DNA from: Candidatus Saccharimonadota bacterium
GTDB taxonomy: Bacteria; Patescibacteriota; Saccharimonadia; Saccharimonadales; Saccharimonadaceae
Direction: 5' to 3'
Assembly (NCBI GenBank): GCA_017460225.1
Contig: JAFUBM010000007.1
Coordinates: 1-58,716 of the forward strand
DNA: 58,716 bases
Both the position numbers and the translations under genes were made by a program. The first letter of the stretch is position 1; each line of letters starts with the position of its first letter. The notes beneath the pieces were generated by a model, which searched no databases, was not told where the DNA came from, and saw only the letters and a program-made list of their open reading frames with translations. This document shows, piece by piece, positions 15,060 to 23,500 of the stretch.

Positions 15060-15075
15060 GCAAAAGCGCGATAAT
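15047..15075 (+). promoter_or_regulatory. Promoter of the thioester/VaFE adhesin
   Basis: -35 TTGATT (15047-15052), 17-bp spacer, -10 GATAAT (15070-15075). Overlaps the phoH promoter, so RNA polymerase should be unable to occupy both at once. Confidence 0.65.
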
Positions 15076-15099
15076 AGGAGACATAAAGGTTATATTTAT

Positions 15100-18000
15100 A
15101 TGCGCGCAAAAATAAAAATCTCAAAGAAGGTACTGGTAGGGGTTTTGACGTTTTTGGCTTCGGCGGGGATATTTTATGGGGTGTTTAGACTGACAACAAA
15201 CACGCGCGCGACGAGTGCTGGTAAATACGCTTGGGTGTCTTATGGCACCAGCGGGACGCAAGTTACATATGGAACGGATACTTGGTCTACGCAGCAGTAT
15301 ACTGTGACAGAAAACGGCGTAAGCGACGGCACACGGTTGACAACGCACGCGATGTGTCTTGAGCCGATACATCAGTCGCCGGTGGGTGGCGGTAGTACGT
15401 CGCTAACGACCAACAATAATCAAGAAATGATCCAAATTATGTTGGCGACGGACTCGGCGTATGGGCATAGTGCGTATTCGGCGCTGTCTTCTAACGTGAC
15501 GAGCGTAGCGGCAACGATTACAAATATGAGCCCGACTTCTGGCGCGAGTGCGATTTTTGCGGTGGGACATATGATGGTGGGCGCGGCAAACGGAGACACG
15601 TCGCATTTGTCCGCAACAGATATCACAAACATCAATAACTTGCGGACGACCATAAGTAACTGGTTCTCAACCAACGCCCCGAACGATTGGCAGTCGTATG
15701 ATTTGATTGTGCTAGATCCAAACGTAGTGCTAGATGGCTATACGCTGGCAAACAAACAAGCTGTGGGATGGCTAGAGCTTAATGGCTATACGCCGACACC
15801 TACGCCTACGACGGAAACCGGCTTAATCCAGCTGTTTAAGTATGACTCTATGACGGGTTATGCTGCTGCAATAAGCAACGGGACTGGGACGCTGAGCGGA
15901 GCGACTTTTAGAGTGTACAAATATGGTAGCTCGACGACGCTAGCCACGTTGACGACTGGATCTAACGGTTTTACGCCGACTTATGAGGCAGATGAGGATG
16001 AGGTGATTTGTTTCCAGGAGACGAGCGCGCCAAGCGGTTATGACCTGGACGATACGCCACAGTGCGGGACGATTGTAGCAAATTCTACCGTGTTGGTTAA
16101 TATGGCCAATACGCCGACGGTGTCGGGCGGTATAAAAATTCGCAAGATAGACGCAACGACGGGCGGCTCGACAAACGGCGGGGCGAGCGTGGTGGGTTCG
16201 ACTTTTGTGGTTTACAAATACGGCACATCGACACAGGTAGCGAGCTTTACTATCGATACGGATTTAGGCGCAAACGGGGCGACGGGACAGACAGCGGCGG
16301 ACGCGTTGCCGGCGGGATCGTATACGGTAAAAGAGCTTACGGCATCGACGGGGTATAGTCTAAACACGACACAGAGTATCGACTTTACGATCGACTCGAC
16401 GCACCAGGGTCTGCAGGATTATAGTACTAACTCGACCTATTATTTTAGCAATACAGTGAAAGCGGGAGACCTGGAAATCACTAAATATAAGGCTGATAAA
16501 GACGGCGCGACGACGGCGTTTTCTGGGGTAGGTTTTAAGATTTATCGCGTAGTGAGCGGGACGGAGACTTATGTCTCGACCATTACGACCGATTCGACCG
16601 GCAAGGCGGCCACGAGCGGGAGCGCCTTGACTTATGGCACTTATAAACTCTACGAAGTAGCCGGAGACAATAACGAAGCGTACGACGTAGATGAGAGCAC
16701 GGCAGTGGCGACGGTGACGGTGGGAGAATATGACGGGACGGTAGTAACGGCGCCGGCGGTGACTAATACCCTGCGAGACGACCCGACGCTTTCGACGTTG
16801 GCGAGAAACTCAGCTTATAGCTCGCGAGACGAGACGGGGGCAACGACATTGCCGATTTCTACCAGCGCGGGCGTGACGGACAAAGTCGTATTTGATTCCC
16901 TAACGACGGGATTGCTCTATAAGCTAGAGGGGGAGCTCTGGGTGAACGACAACACGATCTTTGACCCGGTGGCAACGACGGAGAAAGTTTGGGAGCACGG
17001 GACAGAAAGTTATATAGACGTAGCCTTTACAAACGTAGATACGAGCGCCCTGATGGGCAAGGAGCTGGGGATTATCCAGAAGCTATACGTCTGTACCGGC
17101 GGACATACGGCGGGCACGACGACTTGCGATGGGGACGAGTGGGAGCTATTAGCTAACCACAACGAGAACTTGGCGGAGGCGGACGAGATGGTGACGGTAG
17201 AGACGCTGGGTCTGACAACGCGAGCAACAAGCGAGCGGGCGACGGCGAATGAAAAGACCTTGACGGCTGGGACGGTGACGGTACTAGATACGGTGACGCT
17301 GCATGGGCTAACGAACGGCGAGACGTACTTTATCCGGAGCCAGCTGATGGACGAGGACGGAAATGCCATAACACTAACAAGCGGCGAGACGTCGGATTTG
17401 ACGAACTATATTATGATGGCGACGACGGGGAGTACCGTCAACACTACGATGGAGCTGGAGTTTGACTCGAGTGCGTATATTGGGCAGACGATTACGGTCT
17501 ATGAGACCTTGTATGACTCCGAGATGAACGAGCTAGTAAGCCATAAAGTGTTGGGTGATGCGGCGCAGAGCTTGACGGTAGTGGCGCCAGAAATCGATAC
17601 GACGGCAGAAAACGGAGCGAGCAGCGGCTCAAAGACGCTATACATCTCGTCTGAAGCTACAATAAAAGACACGATAGTATTGACTGGGCTGACGCCAAAT
17701 ACGACCTATTCCCTTTCCTCGACGGTGTACTTGGTAGAGGAAGACGATGATGGTACGCGGACGCGAGGCGAAAAAGTCCTAGGTCCAGTAACGACCGGAC
17801 ATGGTTTTACGACGGGCAGTAGCGAGAATTATACGGCGGAAGTAACATTGACGCTAGATACGATGGACTTGGCCGGGAAAGAGTTGGTAGTCTACGAGAC
17901 GTTGTATTATGGAACGACAGCAATAGCCTTACATACAGACCCAACAGACACGGACCAAATCGTAACGGTGGGGACGCTAGGGATTGGCACGACGGCAAGA

Positions 18001-19305
18001 GACGGCGCGGACGGCGAGACGGACAACGTGATTGAGCCGGAGGCGGGGGCGAAGATTCTCGATACGGTGAGCTACACAGGACTGACGCCGGGGGAGACGT
18101 ATTATCTTGAGGGGGAGGTGATGCAAAAGACGTCGAGTTCGACGGGTAAGGCGCTGGAGATTGACGGGGCGCCGGTGGCGAAGACAGCGGAGTTTACGGC
18201 GGATGCGGACGGCGCGGGGGAAGTGGAGATTCTCTTTACGTTTGATGCGAGTGAGTTGCCGGGAGAAGAGCTGGTAGTCTACGAGACGTTGTACCAGGTT
18301 ATCGACGGTACGCAGGTTACGCTGGCAGAGCACAAAGATATCAAGGACGGTAATCAGACGGTAAAAGTCCGGCCGAGGATTGGGACGAAAGCGGTAGATA
18401 AATACGATTCGGACCAGACGCTAGGCGTGGGAAGCGCGACGATTGTTGATACGGTAGCGTACGAAGGGCTGACGGATGGCGCGAGCTATACAATGAAAGG
18501 CTATCTTGTACTAGTTGATGGGACAGAGGTCTCGGAGATTGACGGAGCGGAAGCGGTGGTAGAGTTTACGATAGGCGAGGAAGGGACGGAAGAAACGGAC
18601 GGGACGGTGGAAATGGAGTTTACAATCGATACGGCGGAGTATGCCGGGAAGAAAATCGTGGTGTTTGAGGAACTATTAGATGCAGACGAGAACTTGGTAG
18701 CGGAACACAAAGATACGACGGACGCGAGCCAGACGGTTACGGTGGCGACGCCAGGAATCACGACGACGGCCAAAGACAAGCTAGACGACGACAAGGAGCT
18801 GGAACGAAATAGCACTGTAATTATTGTGGATGAAGTAGCTTATACAGGACTGGTGCCGGGGACGACTTATACTTTGCGGGGCGAGCTACGCGACAAGGCG
18901 ACGGGCGAGCTGTTCCAGCTGGCCGACGGGACGGAAGTAGAGCCAGTATACCTGGAGTTTACGCCGGACCGAGACGCTGGGTCGGTCCAGATGGAGTTTG
19001 AGTTTGACTCAACAGGCCTATCCGGAAAAGAAATCGTGGTGTTTGAGCGGCTGTATCTTGGCGAAGAGCCAGCGGAAGACGAAGAGCTGGAGGAGGAAGA
19101 TTTGATTGCGAAGCACGAAGATCTGGAAGCGTATGCCCAGACGGTCTGGGTCCGAGTTGTAACGCCAAACACTGGTGCGGTAACCCGCGGACTAGAGGGC
19201 GCAAAAGCGCGAGGGGTCTATGCGGCTTTGGCGGGAATAAGCCTAGCGAGCGTAGCCGGCTTTGTAACGCTGCGATATTATAAGAAAAATCGGTTTGGAT
19301 TCTAG
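15100..19305 (+). CDS. Thioester/SpaA/VaFE-repeat surface adhesin, 1401 aa
   Basis: Long extracellular stalk protein. An N-terminal signal/anchor (about 10-33) is followed by a thioester-like domain (about 45-225): Cys86 in HAMCLEP and Gln220 in NKQAVGW match the Cys and Gln of thioester adhesins that bond covalently to host targets. Then come three SpaA/CnaB-like domains (about 238-560) and about six VaFE-type repeats starting near 560, 703, 830, 959, 1091 and 1217, each with a TTA(K)D-like start and a VVYETLY/VVFE end whose K and E could form isopeptide bonds. The end is VTPNTG, a membrane segment (about 1368-1390) and KK, a sortase-like sorting signal but not LPxTG. Start ATG 15100 is set by the promoter and an AAAGG; a longer frame from 14860 overlaps phoH. 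Bond formation is inferred. Confidence 0.85.
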   Translation: MRAKIKISKKVLVGVLTFLASAGIFYGVFRLTTNTRATSAGKYAWVSYGTSGTQVTYGTDTWSTQQYTVTENGVSDGTRLTTHAMCLEPIHQSPVGGGSTSLTTNNNQEMIQIMLATDSAYGHSAYSALSSNVTSVAATITNMSPTSGASAIFAVGHMMVGAANGDTSHLSATDITNINNLRTTISNWFSTNAPNDWQSYDLIVLDPNVVLDGYTLANKQAVGWLELNGYTPTPTPTTETGLIQLFKYDSMTGYAAAISNGTGTLSGATFRVYKYGSSTTLATLTTGSNGFTPTYEADEDEVICFQETSAPSGYDLDDTPQCGTIVANSTVLVNMANTPTVSGGIKIRKIDATTGGSTNGGASVVGSTFVVYKYGTSTQVASFTIDTDLGANGATGQTAADALPAGSYTVKELTASTGYSLNTTQSIDFTIDSTHQGLQDYSTNSTYYFSNTVKAGDLEITKYKADKDGATTAFSGVGFKIYRVVSGTETYVSTITTDSTGKAATSGSALTYGTYKLYEVAGDNNEAYDVDESTAVATVTVGEYDGTVVTAPAVTNTLRDDPTLSTLARNSAYSSRDETGATTLPISTSAGVTDKVVFDSLTTGLLYKLEGELWVNDNTIFDPVATTEKVWEHGTESYIDVAFTNVDTSALMGKELGIIQKLYVCTGGHTAGTTTCDGDEWELLANHNENLAEADEMVTVETLGLTTRATSERATANEKTLTAGTVTVLDTVTLHGLTNGETYFIRSQLMDEDGNAITLTSGETSDLTNYIMMATTGSTVNTTMELEFDSSAYIGQTITVYETLYDSEMNELVSHKVLGDAAQSLTVVAPEIDTTAENGASSGSKTLYISSEATIKDTIVLTGLTPNTTYSLSSTVYLVEEDDDGTRTRGEKVLGPVTTGHGFTTGSSENYTAEVTLTLDTMDLAGKELVVYETLYYGTTAIALHTDPTDTDQIVTVGTLGIGTTARDGADGETDNVIEPEAGAKILDTVSYTGLTPGETYYLEGEVMQKTSSSTGKALEIDGAPVAKTAEFTADADGAGEVEILFTFDASELPGEELVVYETLYQVIDGTQVTLAEHKDIKDGNQTVKVRPRIGTKAVDKYDSDQTLGVGSATIVDTVAYEGLTDGASYTMKGYLVLVDGTEVSEIDGAEAVVEFTIGEEGTEETDGTVEMEFTIDTAEYAGKKIVVFEELLDADENLVAEHKDTTDASQTVTVATPGITTTAKDKLDDDKELERNSTVIIVDEVAYTGLVPGTTYTLRGELRDKATGELFQLADGTEVEPVYLEFTPDRDAGSVQMEFEFDSTGLSGKEIVVFERLYLGEEPAEDEELEEEDLIAKHEDLEAYAQTVWVRVVTPNTGAVTRGLEGAKARGVYAALAGISLASVAGFVTLRYYKKNRFGF

Positions 19306-20747
19306 GCTTTAGGACTATCTTCTTCTTTGTCGTCACGGAAGGAGAACATAATTGGCGTACCAACAAAGGGGTAGGTTTCTCGGAGCTTGTTCTCGAGAAA
19401 ACGTTTCCAGGACCAGTGGAGCGTAGAAAGACCGTGACCGTGGACGACAAACCAAGGCGGGCAAGTGTCGGTCTGGACGATATATTTGGGCTTGGGACGA
19501 GTGTTTTTGAGGCCGGCGGGGGCGTGTTCGAGAATAGCTTGGCTAAGAATCTTGTTGAGGTCGGAAGTCTTGAGCTCGGTATGGCGAGCGGCATCAATCT
19601 CGAGCGCGAGATCAAAGAGCTTGGTGACGTTTTCTCCTGTCTTGGCGCTAGTGAGAAGTACTGGCGCGAAGGGGAGGAAGTTGAAATCATACTCGAGATC
19701 GTCGAGGATGGATTGGACCTCCTCGGGAGTCTTAAGATCGGTCTTGGTCAAGACGACGATGATTCCCTTCCCGGCTTCGACGATTTTGCCAGCGAGAGAT
19801 TGGTCGAGCTTGGAATGAGGCTCGGTGGCGTCAACAAGCAGAGCGCAGAGATCGGCTTCTTCGATGGCGGCGAGAGTGCGAATAGCGGAGAACTTTTCTA
19901 TGCCGACTTCGCGTTTGCCGGGCTTGCGTAGACCGGCGGTGTCGAGAATCTCAAGGCTGCGGCCTTTGAACTTGAGCTCGACACGATTGACGTCGCGCGT
20001 GGTGCCCTGGCGGGAAGAGACGAGAGCTTGTTGCTTCTTGGCTAGAGAGTTGAAGAGGCTGGATTTGCCGACGTTAGGGCGGCCGATTAGCGCTATGCTG
20101 ATAGGTGCTTGATTCCCTTTTTTCGCTAGGGAAAATCCAGTCTGATTTTTCTCGACGTCCAGTCGCGCAGCTCGCAAAGCCGTTCGGGTAGCACCGGCCA
20201 CGTTTTGCTCGCCTTCGTGTCCGTCTCGAAAAATCCGTGGATTTTCTTTAGTCGCTTCAAAAAGGGAATTCAAGCACCTCTGCTTTAGCTCTTTGATTCC
20301 CTGGCCGGTGGTGGCGGAGGTGCGGAAGGTGGAGTCGGGCTTGATGCCGAGCGAGCGGAATTCGTTGTCCGGGAGCGAAGCGCCAAGGTCGGACTTGTTG
20401 AGGACAAGGAGGACCGGCTTTTTGGAGCGGAGCGCCATCTTGGCGATACGTTTGTCTTTTTCTGACGGATAAAGGGAGGAATCGAGAGCGAGTAGAATCA
20501 GGTCGGCAGAATCGATGGCGTCGAGGATTTGGTCTTGGATGGAGGCCTCAAAAGCGTCGGTGGCGTCCTTGAGACCGGCAGTGTCGATGAGAATAAAACG
20601 GTCATCAATCCGAGCGGAGACGGAGTCGCGCGTAGTGCCTTCCTCGCGGGCGACGATGGCGATGTTTTTACGCGCAAAACGGTTAAGCAAGCTGGATTTG
20701 CCAGCATTGGTTTGACCGATTAAAGCGACGACGGGGAGACGATTCAT
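19302..20747 (-). CDS. der: Ribosome-assembly GTPase Der (EngA) with in-frame repeat insertion
   Basis: Essential double GTPase for 50S assembly. First G domain: GQTNAGKSS (about 11-19), DTAGLKDA, NKSDLG. Second: GRPNVGKSSLFN, DTAGLRKPGKREVGIEKFS, TKTDLK. The C-terminal KH-like domain ends PIMFSFRDDKEED. Between the G domains, residues about 160-212 (KENPRIFRDGHEGEQ ... LDVEKNQTGFSLAKKGNQ) are not Der sequence but the translation of a palindromic repeat whose twin lies at 1886-2052; the frame stays open and normal motifs resume right after it. The extended -10 TGTTATAAT ends 9 nt before the ATG. The gene converges on the adhesin with a 4-bp overlap of ends. Confidence 0.95.
   Translation of the reverse strand: MNRLPVVALIGQTNAGKSSLLNRFARKNIAIVAREEGTTRDSVSARIDDRFILIDTAGLKDATDAFEASIQDQILDAIDSADLILLALDSSLYPSEKDKRIAKMALRSKKPVLLVLNKSDLGASLPDNEFRSLGIKPDSTFRTSATTGQGIKELKQRCLNSLFEATKENPRIFRDGHEGEQNVAGATRTALRAARLDVEKNQTGFSLAKKGNQAPISIALIGRPNVGKSSLFNSLAKKQQALVSSRQGTTRDVNRVELKFKGRSLEILDTAGLRKPGKREVGIEKFSAIRTLAAIEEADLCALLVDATEPHSKLDQSLAGKIVEAGKGIIVVLTKTDLKTPEEVQSILDDLEYDFNFLPFAPVLLTSAKTGENVTKLFDLALEIDAARHTELKTSDLNKILSQAILEHAPAGLKNTRPKPKYIVQTDTCPPWFVVHGHGLSTLHWSWKRFLENKLRETYPFVGTPIMFSFRDDKEEDSPKA
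20103..20282. repeat. Palindromic hairpin element, copy B (in frame within der)
   Basis: Core about 20122-20250 is nearly identical to copy A. The arms extend outward: GGTGCTTGATTCCCTTTTTT on the left pairs with AAAAAGGGAATTCAAGCACC on the right. These arm sequences differ from those of copy A but are again mutually complementary. Translated as about 50 residues in the Der linker. Confidence 0.88.
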
Positions 20748-20756
20748 AATACCTCT

Positions 20757-20765
20757 ATTATAACA
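20757..20765 (-). promoter_or_regulatory. Extended -10 (TGTTATAAT) of der
   Basis: TATAAT 20757-20762, 9 nt from the start codon. Confidence 0.75.
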
Positions 20766-20807
20766 TATTTTCCAGAGAAAACAAAGGAGGAAACTTTTAC
20801 GGTTATA

Positions 20808-20816
20808 TGATATAAT
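20808..20816 (+). promoter_or_regulatory. Extended -10 (TGATATAAT) of the 842-aa gene
   Basis: TATAAT 20811-20816 preceded by TGA, 6 nt before the ATG at 20823; leaderless. The AGGAGG upstream lies before the promoter, so it cannot serve this gene. Confidence 0.78.
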
Positions 20817-20822
20817 CGAAGA

Positions 20823-23351
20823 ATGGATACTAGCGCGGTAAAAGCTTTACAAGAAGCGGAAATAGCGGGGGCAAAGCCGCAGAGCGGGTTTGTCTCTAAC
20901 GTGCAAGGTCGGGCAATGAAGGCAACGGCAAAGGGCGGGTTGAAGAAAAAAGGCCCGCTGATCGTCGTCTTAGTGTTGTTACTCTTGATCCCGGTGATAA
21001 TTTTCTCGACAAGCGCGCTTTACCCGTTCCACTTGGCGGCCAATATGGTGCAAAAAGTGATGACGGTCTGGGCGACGGTGAAGGAGAAGGTGCTAAACGT
21101 AATCCGTGAGCTGCTCGGGAAAGGCAAGGTGCCGGAAAAATTGCAGGAGAGCCTGGAAGTGAGCGGCGTGGAAGTGGGGGCGGTAACGGCGGACGGAGAG
21201 TTTATCAAGACCAATGCCGTGATTGCTGAGGGGGCGGAGTTTGTGGTAGCGGCGGCGGATGGTTCAAAGTTTACCGTGGCGAGCGGAGAGTTGTCCCTGA
21301 GATTTATGGGGAAGATAATTTCTGCGGACGAGTTTATGGCGGAAGTGACGACGAATTACCAGTTCTATAATGCAGTGACGGAGGCGATTGGCGGGCAGAG
21401 CTCGATCTTCTACGACCGAGCGGGACAGGAAGCGTTTGACGAAATCGGCATAAACCGGAACCCGTATGCGGGGTTTGAGTCGACAGGCGATGCAGAGGCA
21501 GACCAAGCGAAGTTTGAAGAATTGTTTGCGGAGTTGCTGGATTATACGCCGGAAGTCTCGATAGCAAACCAGCAAGCTTGCGATATAGTAGGCAGAGACA
21601 GCGAGGGCAACGATATACTAGACTGTGAGCTGGAGGACGGCAACGAAGGGACCGTAGAAAACCCGCAGGGGACGGTCTCGGGCGGGACGGCGGAGGAATA
21701 CATCCAAAACGTCGCCAATAATACCAAGGGTACGAGCTCGGCTAAGGCGACGAAGAACGCGGCGGCGCTAATCAACGCGGCGGTCTCCGCCAACGAGCCG
21801 ATCCAGGCAAGCAAGGCCACGAGCGGGATTTTGATAGCAGTAGAGCAAGCCAAGGCGGGCGACAACGGTCCGATCAACGAGGCGGCAAATATGATGATGC
21901 GGGAGAGCGAGAGCTCCTACGCCGACCCATCGACGGGCGAAGAAAAAACAACGAAGCTAAGCCCGGCGGAGGCGACGAATATGTCGGCGGTGACGGCGGA
22001 GGGGAGCTTTGATGCGGATGTAGCGGCGCGTTATTCGCGCGATAGAGTGGCGACGGTGCTTAGCTCGGACAAGAGCTCAATCACTAATACGGCAGTTTCT
22101 TCTAAAAGCGCGCTAGCGAGGTTTACGAGCTGGATTGGGTCGCTGTTTAGCGGGAGTCACGAGCCGGATGCGGCGGAGCTAAAGACGAAAGCGACAAAAA
22201 GCGTGGACACAGCGCTAAAGACCAAAGCTTCGGAGAGTATGGTGGGAGAGAGCTTGGGCGAGCGAATGGTAGAGGGGGCGGCCTATATCAACGCGACGAT
22301 GGCGCGGAATATCGGCGGGGCGGGAGCGTCGGACGAGAAAGCGATTGCGGAGTATACGCGAGCGACGCAAGATTTGATTGCGCTGGAGACGGAAGCGGAC
22401 CGAGCGAACAGAAGCCCGTTTGACGCGACCAGCCCGAACACTTTCCTGGGCAGTATCGTCAACTCAACTTTCTTAGCCGCCACTAAGAGCAAGAGCCTGT
22501 TCTCGGGCGTGTCTAGTGTGGCGAGCACGGCGAGCAGTTCCCTGCTTGCGACGATAGGCGGGAGCGCCTATGCGGACGGGAGCGAGGAAGAATATGCCAC
22601 GAGCTACGGGAATTGTGCTACGGTAAACTCAATCACCGGAGCCAAGGGAGATTTGTATTGCAATCCCAACCCAACTTTCTCTACCGAGACTTATAGTATG
22701 ACGCTAGAGGAGCTGGAGAATCAAGTAGGCACAGGGAACGTTAGCGGCGGAGAGGTGGTTGATAAGTCGGATTTGATGAAGTACTTGGTGTTTAACGACA
22801 AGCGAGGCTCTACGCCGGGGGTGATGGATGCGAACGTTTGCGAAGCGCTGAGCGAGGGTGAAGAAGAGGGGCTAATCAGCAAGGTCCTAGGATTTATTAC
22901 GGGCAATACGGTGGCGAGCAAATGTAAGAGGAAAAACAAGCGAATAGCCACCGGCGAGGAATACGCCAATGTATCCAGTAATAATAACTGGAAAGAGAAA
23001 TATAAATACTATCAGGGCTATATCTTGGAGACGTACGCGCTGGAGCTAGTGGGCTACTACGAAGAGAATAATGAGACAAATCCGACGGTGGCGGCGCTGG
23101 AGCGATATTATGCGGAAAATCCGCTAGACACGTCTTATGCTGGGGTGATTGCACGGCGGACGGGATTGAGCAAGGACGAAGTGATTGCGGGGATTGAGGG
23201 GATTGTCTATCTAGCGTATCTAGACGGGTATGACCCGAGCGAGCGGCTGGCGTTCTTCCAGCTGCCGGAAGAGCCGGAGTTCCCGGAAGAGATGGATGAG
23301 AACAAGGTGGTTTCTGATAACAAGCGCAGGGATTTGACGGAATACGTTTAG
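20823..23351 (+). CDS. Large unknown membrane-anchored protein, 842 aa
   Basis: No family recognised. A cytoplasmic head of about 45 residues, then one strong membrane segment (about 46-70, PLIVVLVLLLLIPVIIFSTSALY), a region with several EFVVAAADGSKF-like turns, a long Ala/Ser/Lys-rich middle that is probably helical (about 280-560), a weakly hydrophobic serine-rich stretch (about 545-585), and a Cys-containing region (about 590-720; C at YGNCATV, YCNPNP, NVCEAL, SKCKRK). The C-terminal quarter is acidic and soluble-looking. Cysteines after the membrane segment suggest an extracytoplasmic location. Size and topology would fit a secretion- or envelope-system component, but nothing in the sequence proves it. 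Confidence 0.75.
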   Translation: MDTSAVKALQEAEIAGAKPQSGFVSNVQGRAMKATAKGGLKKKGPLIVVLVLLLLIPVIIFSTSALYPFHLAANMVQKVMTVWATVKEKVLNVIRELLGKGKVPEKLQESLEVSGVEVGAVTADGEFIKTNAVIAEGAEFVVAAADGSKFTVASGELSLRFMGKIISADEFMAEVTTNYQFYNAVTEAIGGQSSIFYDRAGQEAFDEIGINRNPYAGFESTGDAEADQAKFEELFAELLDYTPEVSIANQQACDIVGRDSEGNDILDCELEDGNEGTVENPQGTVSGGTAEEYIQNVANNTKGTSSAKATKNAAALINAAVSANEPIQASKATSGILIAVEQAKAGDNGPINEAANMMMRESESSYADPSTGEEKTTKLSPAEATNMSAVTAEGSFDADVAARYSRDRVATVLSSDKSSITNTAVSSKSALARFTSWIGSLFSGSHEPDAAELKTKATKSVDTALKTKASESMVGESLGERMVEGAAYINATMARNIGGAGASDEKAIAEYTRATQDLIALETEADRANRSPFDATSPNTFLGSIVNSTFLAATKSKSLFSGVSSVASTASSSLLATIGGSAYADGSEEEYATSYGNCATVNSITGAKGDLYCNPNPTFSTETYSMTLEELENQVGTGNVSGGEVVDKSDLMKYLVFNDKRGSTPGVMDANVCEALSEGEEEGLISKVLGFITGNTVASKCKRKNKRIATGEEYANVSSNNNWKEKYKYYQGYILETYALELVGYYEENNETNPTVAALERYYAENPLDTSYAGVIARRTGLSKDEVIAGIEGIVYLAYLDGYDPSERLAFFQLPEEPEFPEEMDENKVVSDNKRRDLTEYV

Positions 23352-23362
23352 TTTAGTATAAT
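23334..23362 (+). promoter_or_regulatory. Promoter of tRNA-Glu
   Basis: -35 TTGACG (23334-23339), 17-bp spacer, -10 TATAAT (23357-23362). The -35 is inside the last codons of the upstream gene. Confidence 0.9.
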
Positions 23363-23371
23363 ATAAGGAGT

Positions 23372-23448
23372 GGTTCCGTCGTCTAGTGGTCTAGGACGTC
23401 TGGTTCTCATCCAGAAAATCGCGGGTTCGACTCCCGCCGGAATCACCA
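23372..23448 (+). tRNA. tRNA-Glu (anticodon CTC), CCA encoded
   Basis: Full cloverleaf: acceptor GGTTCCG/CGGAATC (one G-T pair), a D arm with TCTAGTGGTCTAGGA, anticodon stem CTGG/CCAG around the loop TTCTCAT giving anticodon CTC, T arm GCGGG-TTCGACT-CCCGC, discriminator A and genomic CCA. It reads GAG. The glutamyl-tRNA synthetase gene lies 1.5 kb downstream on the other strand. Confidence 0.95.
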
Positions 23449-23464
23449 TTGACAAGATTAGTAA

Positions 23465-23491
23465 AATATGTCGTAATAGGCATATTTTTTG
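23465..23491 (+). terminator. Probable terminator after tRNA-Glu
   Basis: AAATATG pairs with CATATTT across a 10-nt loop, followed by a T-run. The stem is AT-rich, so strength is uncertain. Confidence 0.55.
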
Positions 23492-23500
23492 ATATATATA

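Noticed and set aside
14860-15099. Extending the adhesin gene upstream to 14860
   Set aside because: The extension overlaps phoH on the other strand, gives non-signal-like sequence, and precedes both promoters; ATG 15100 leads directly into a signal/anchor segment.
19150-19305. Canonical LPxTG sortase signal on the adhesin
   Set aside because: The motif is VTPNTG; it resembles a sorting signal in position and following membrane segment but does not match LPxTG, and no sortase is in the window.
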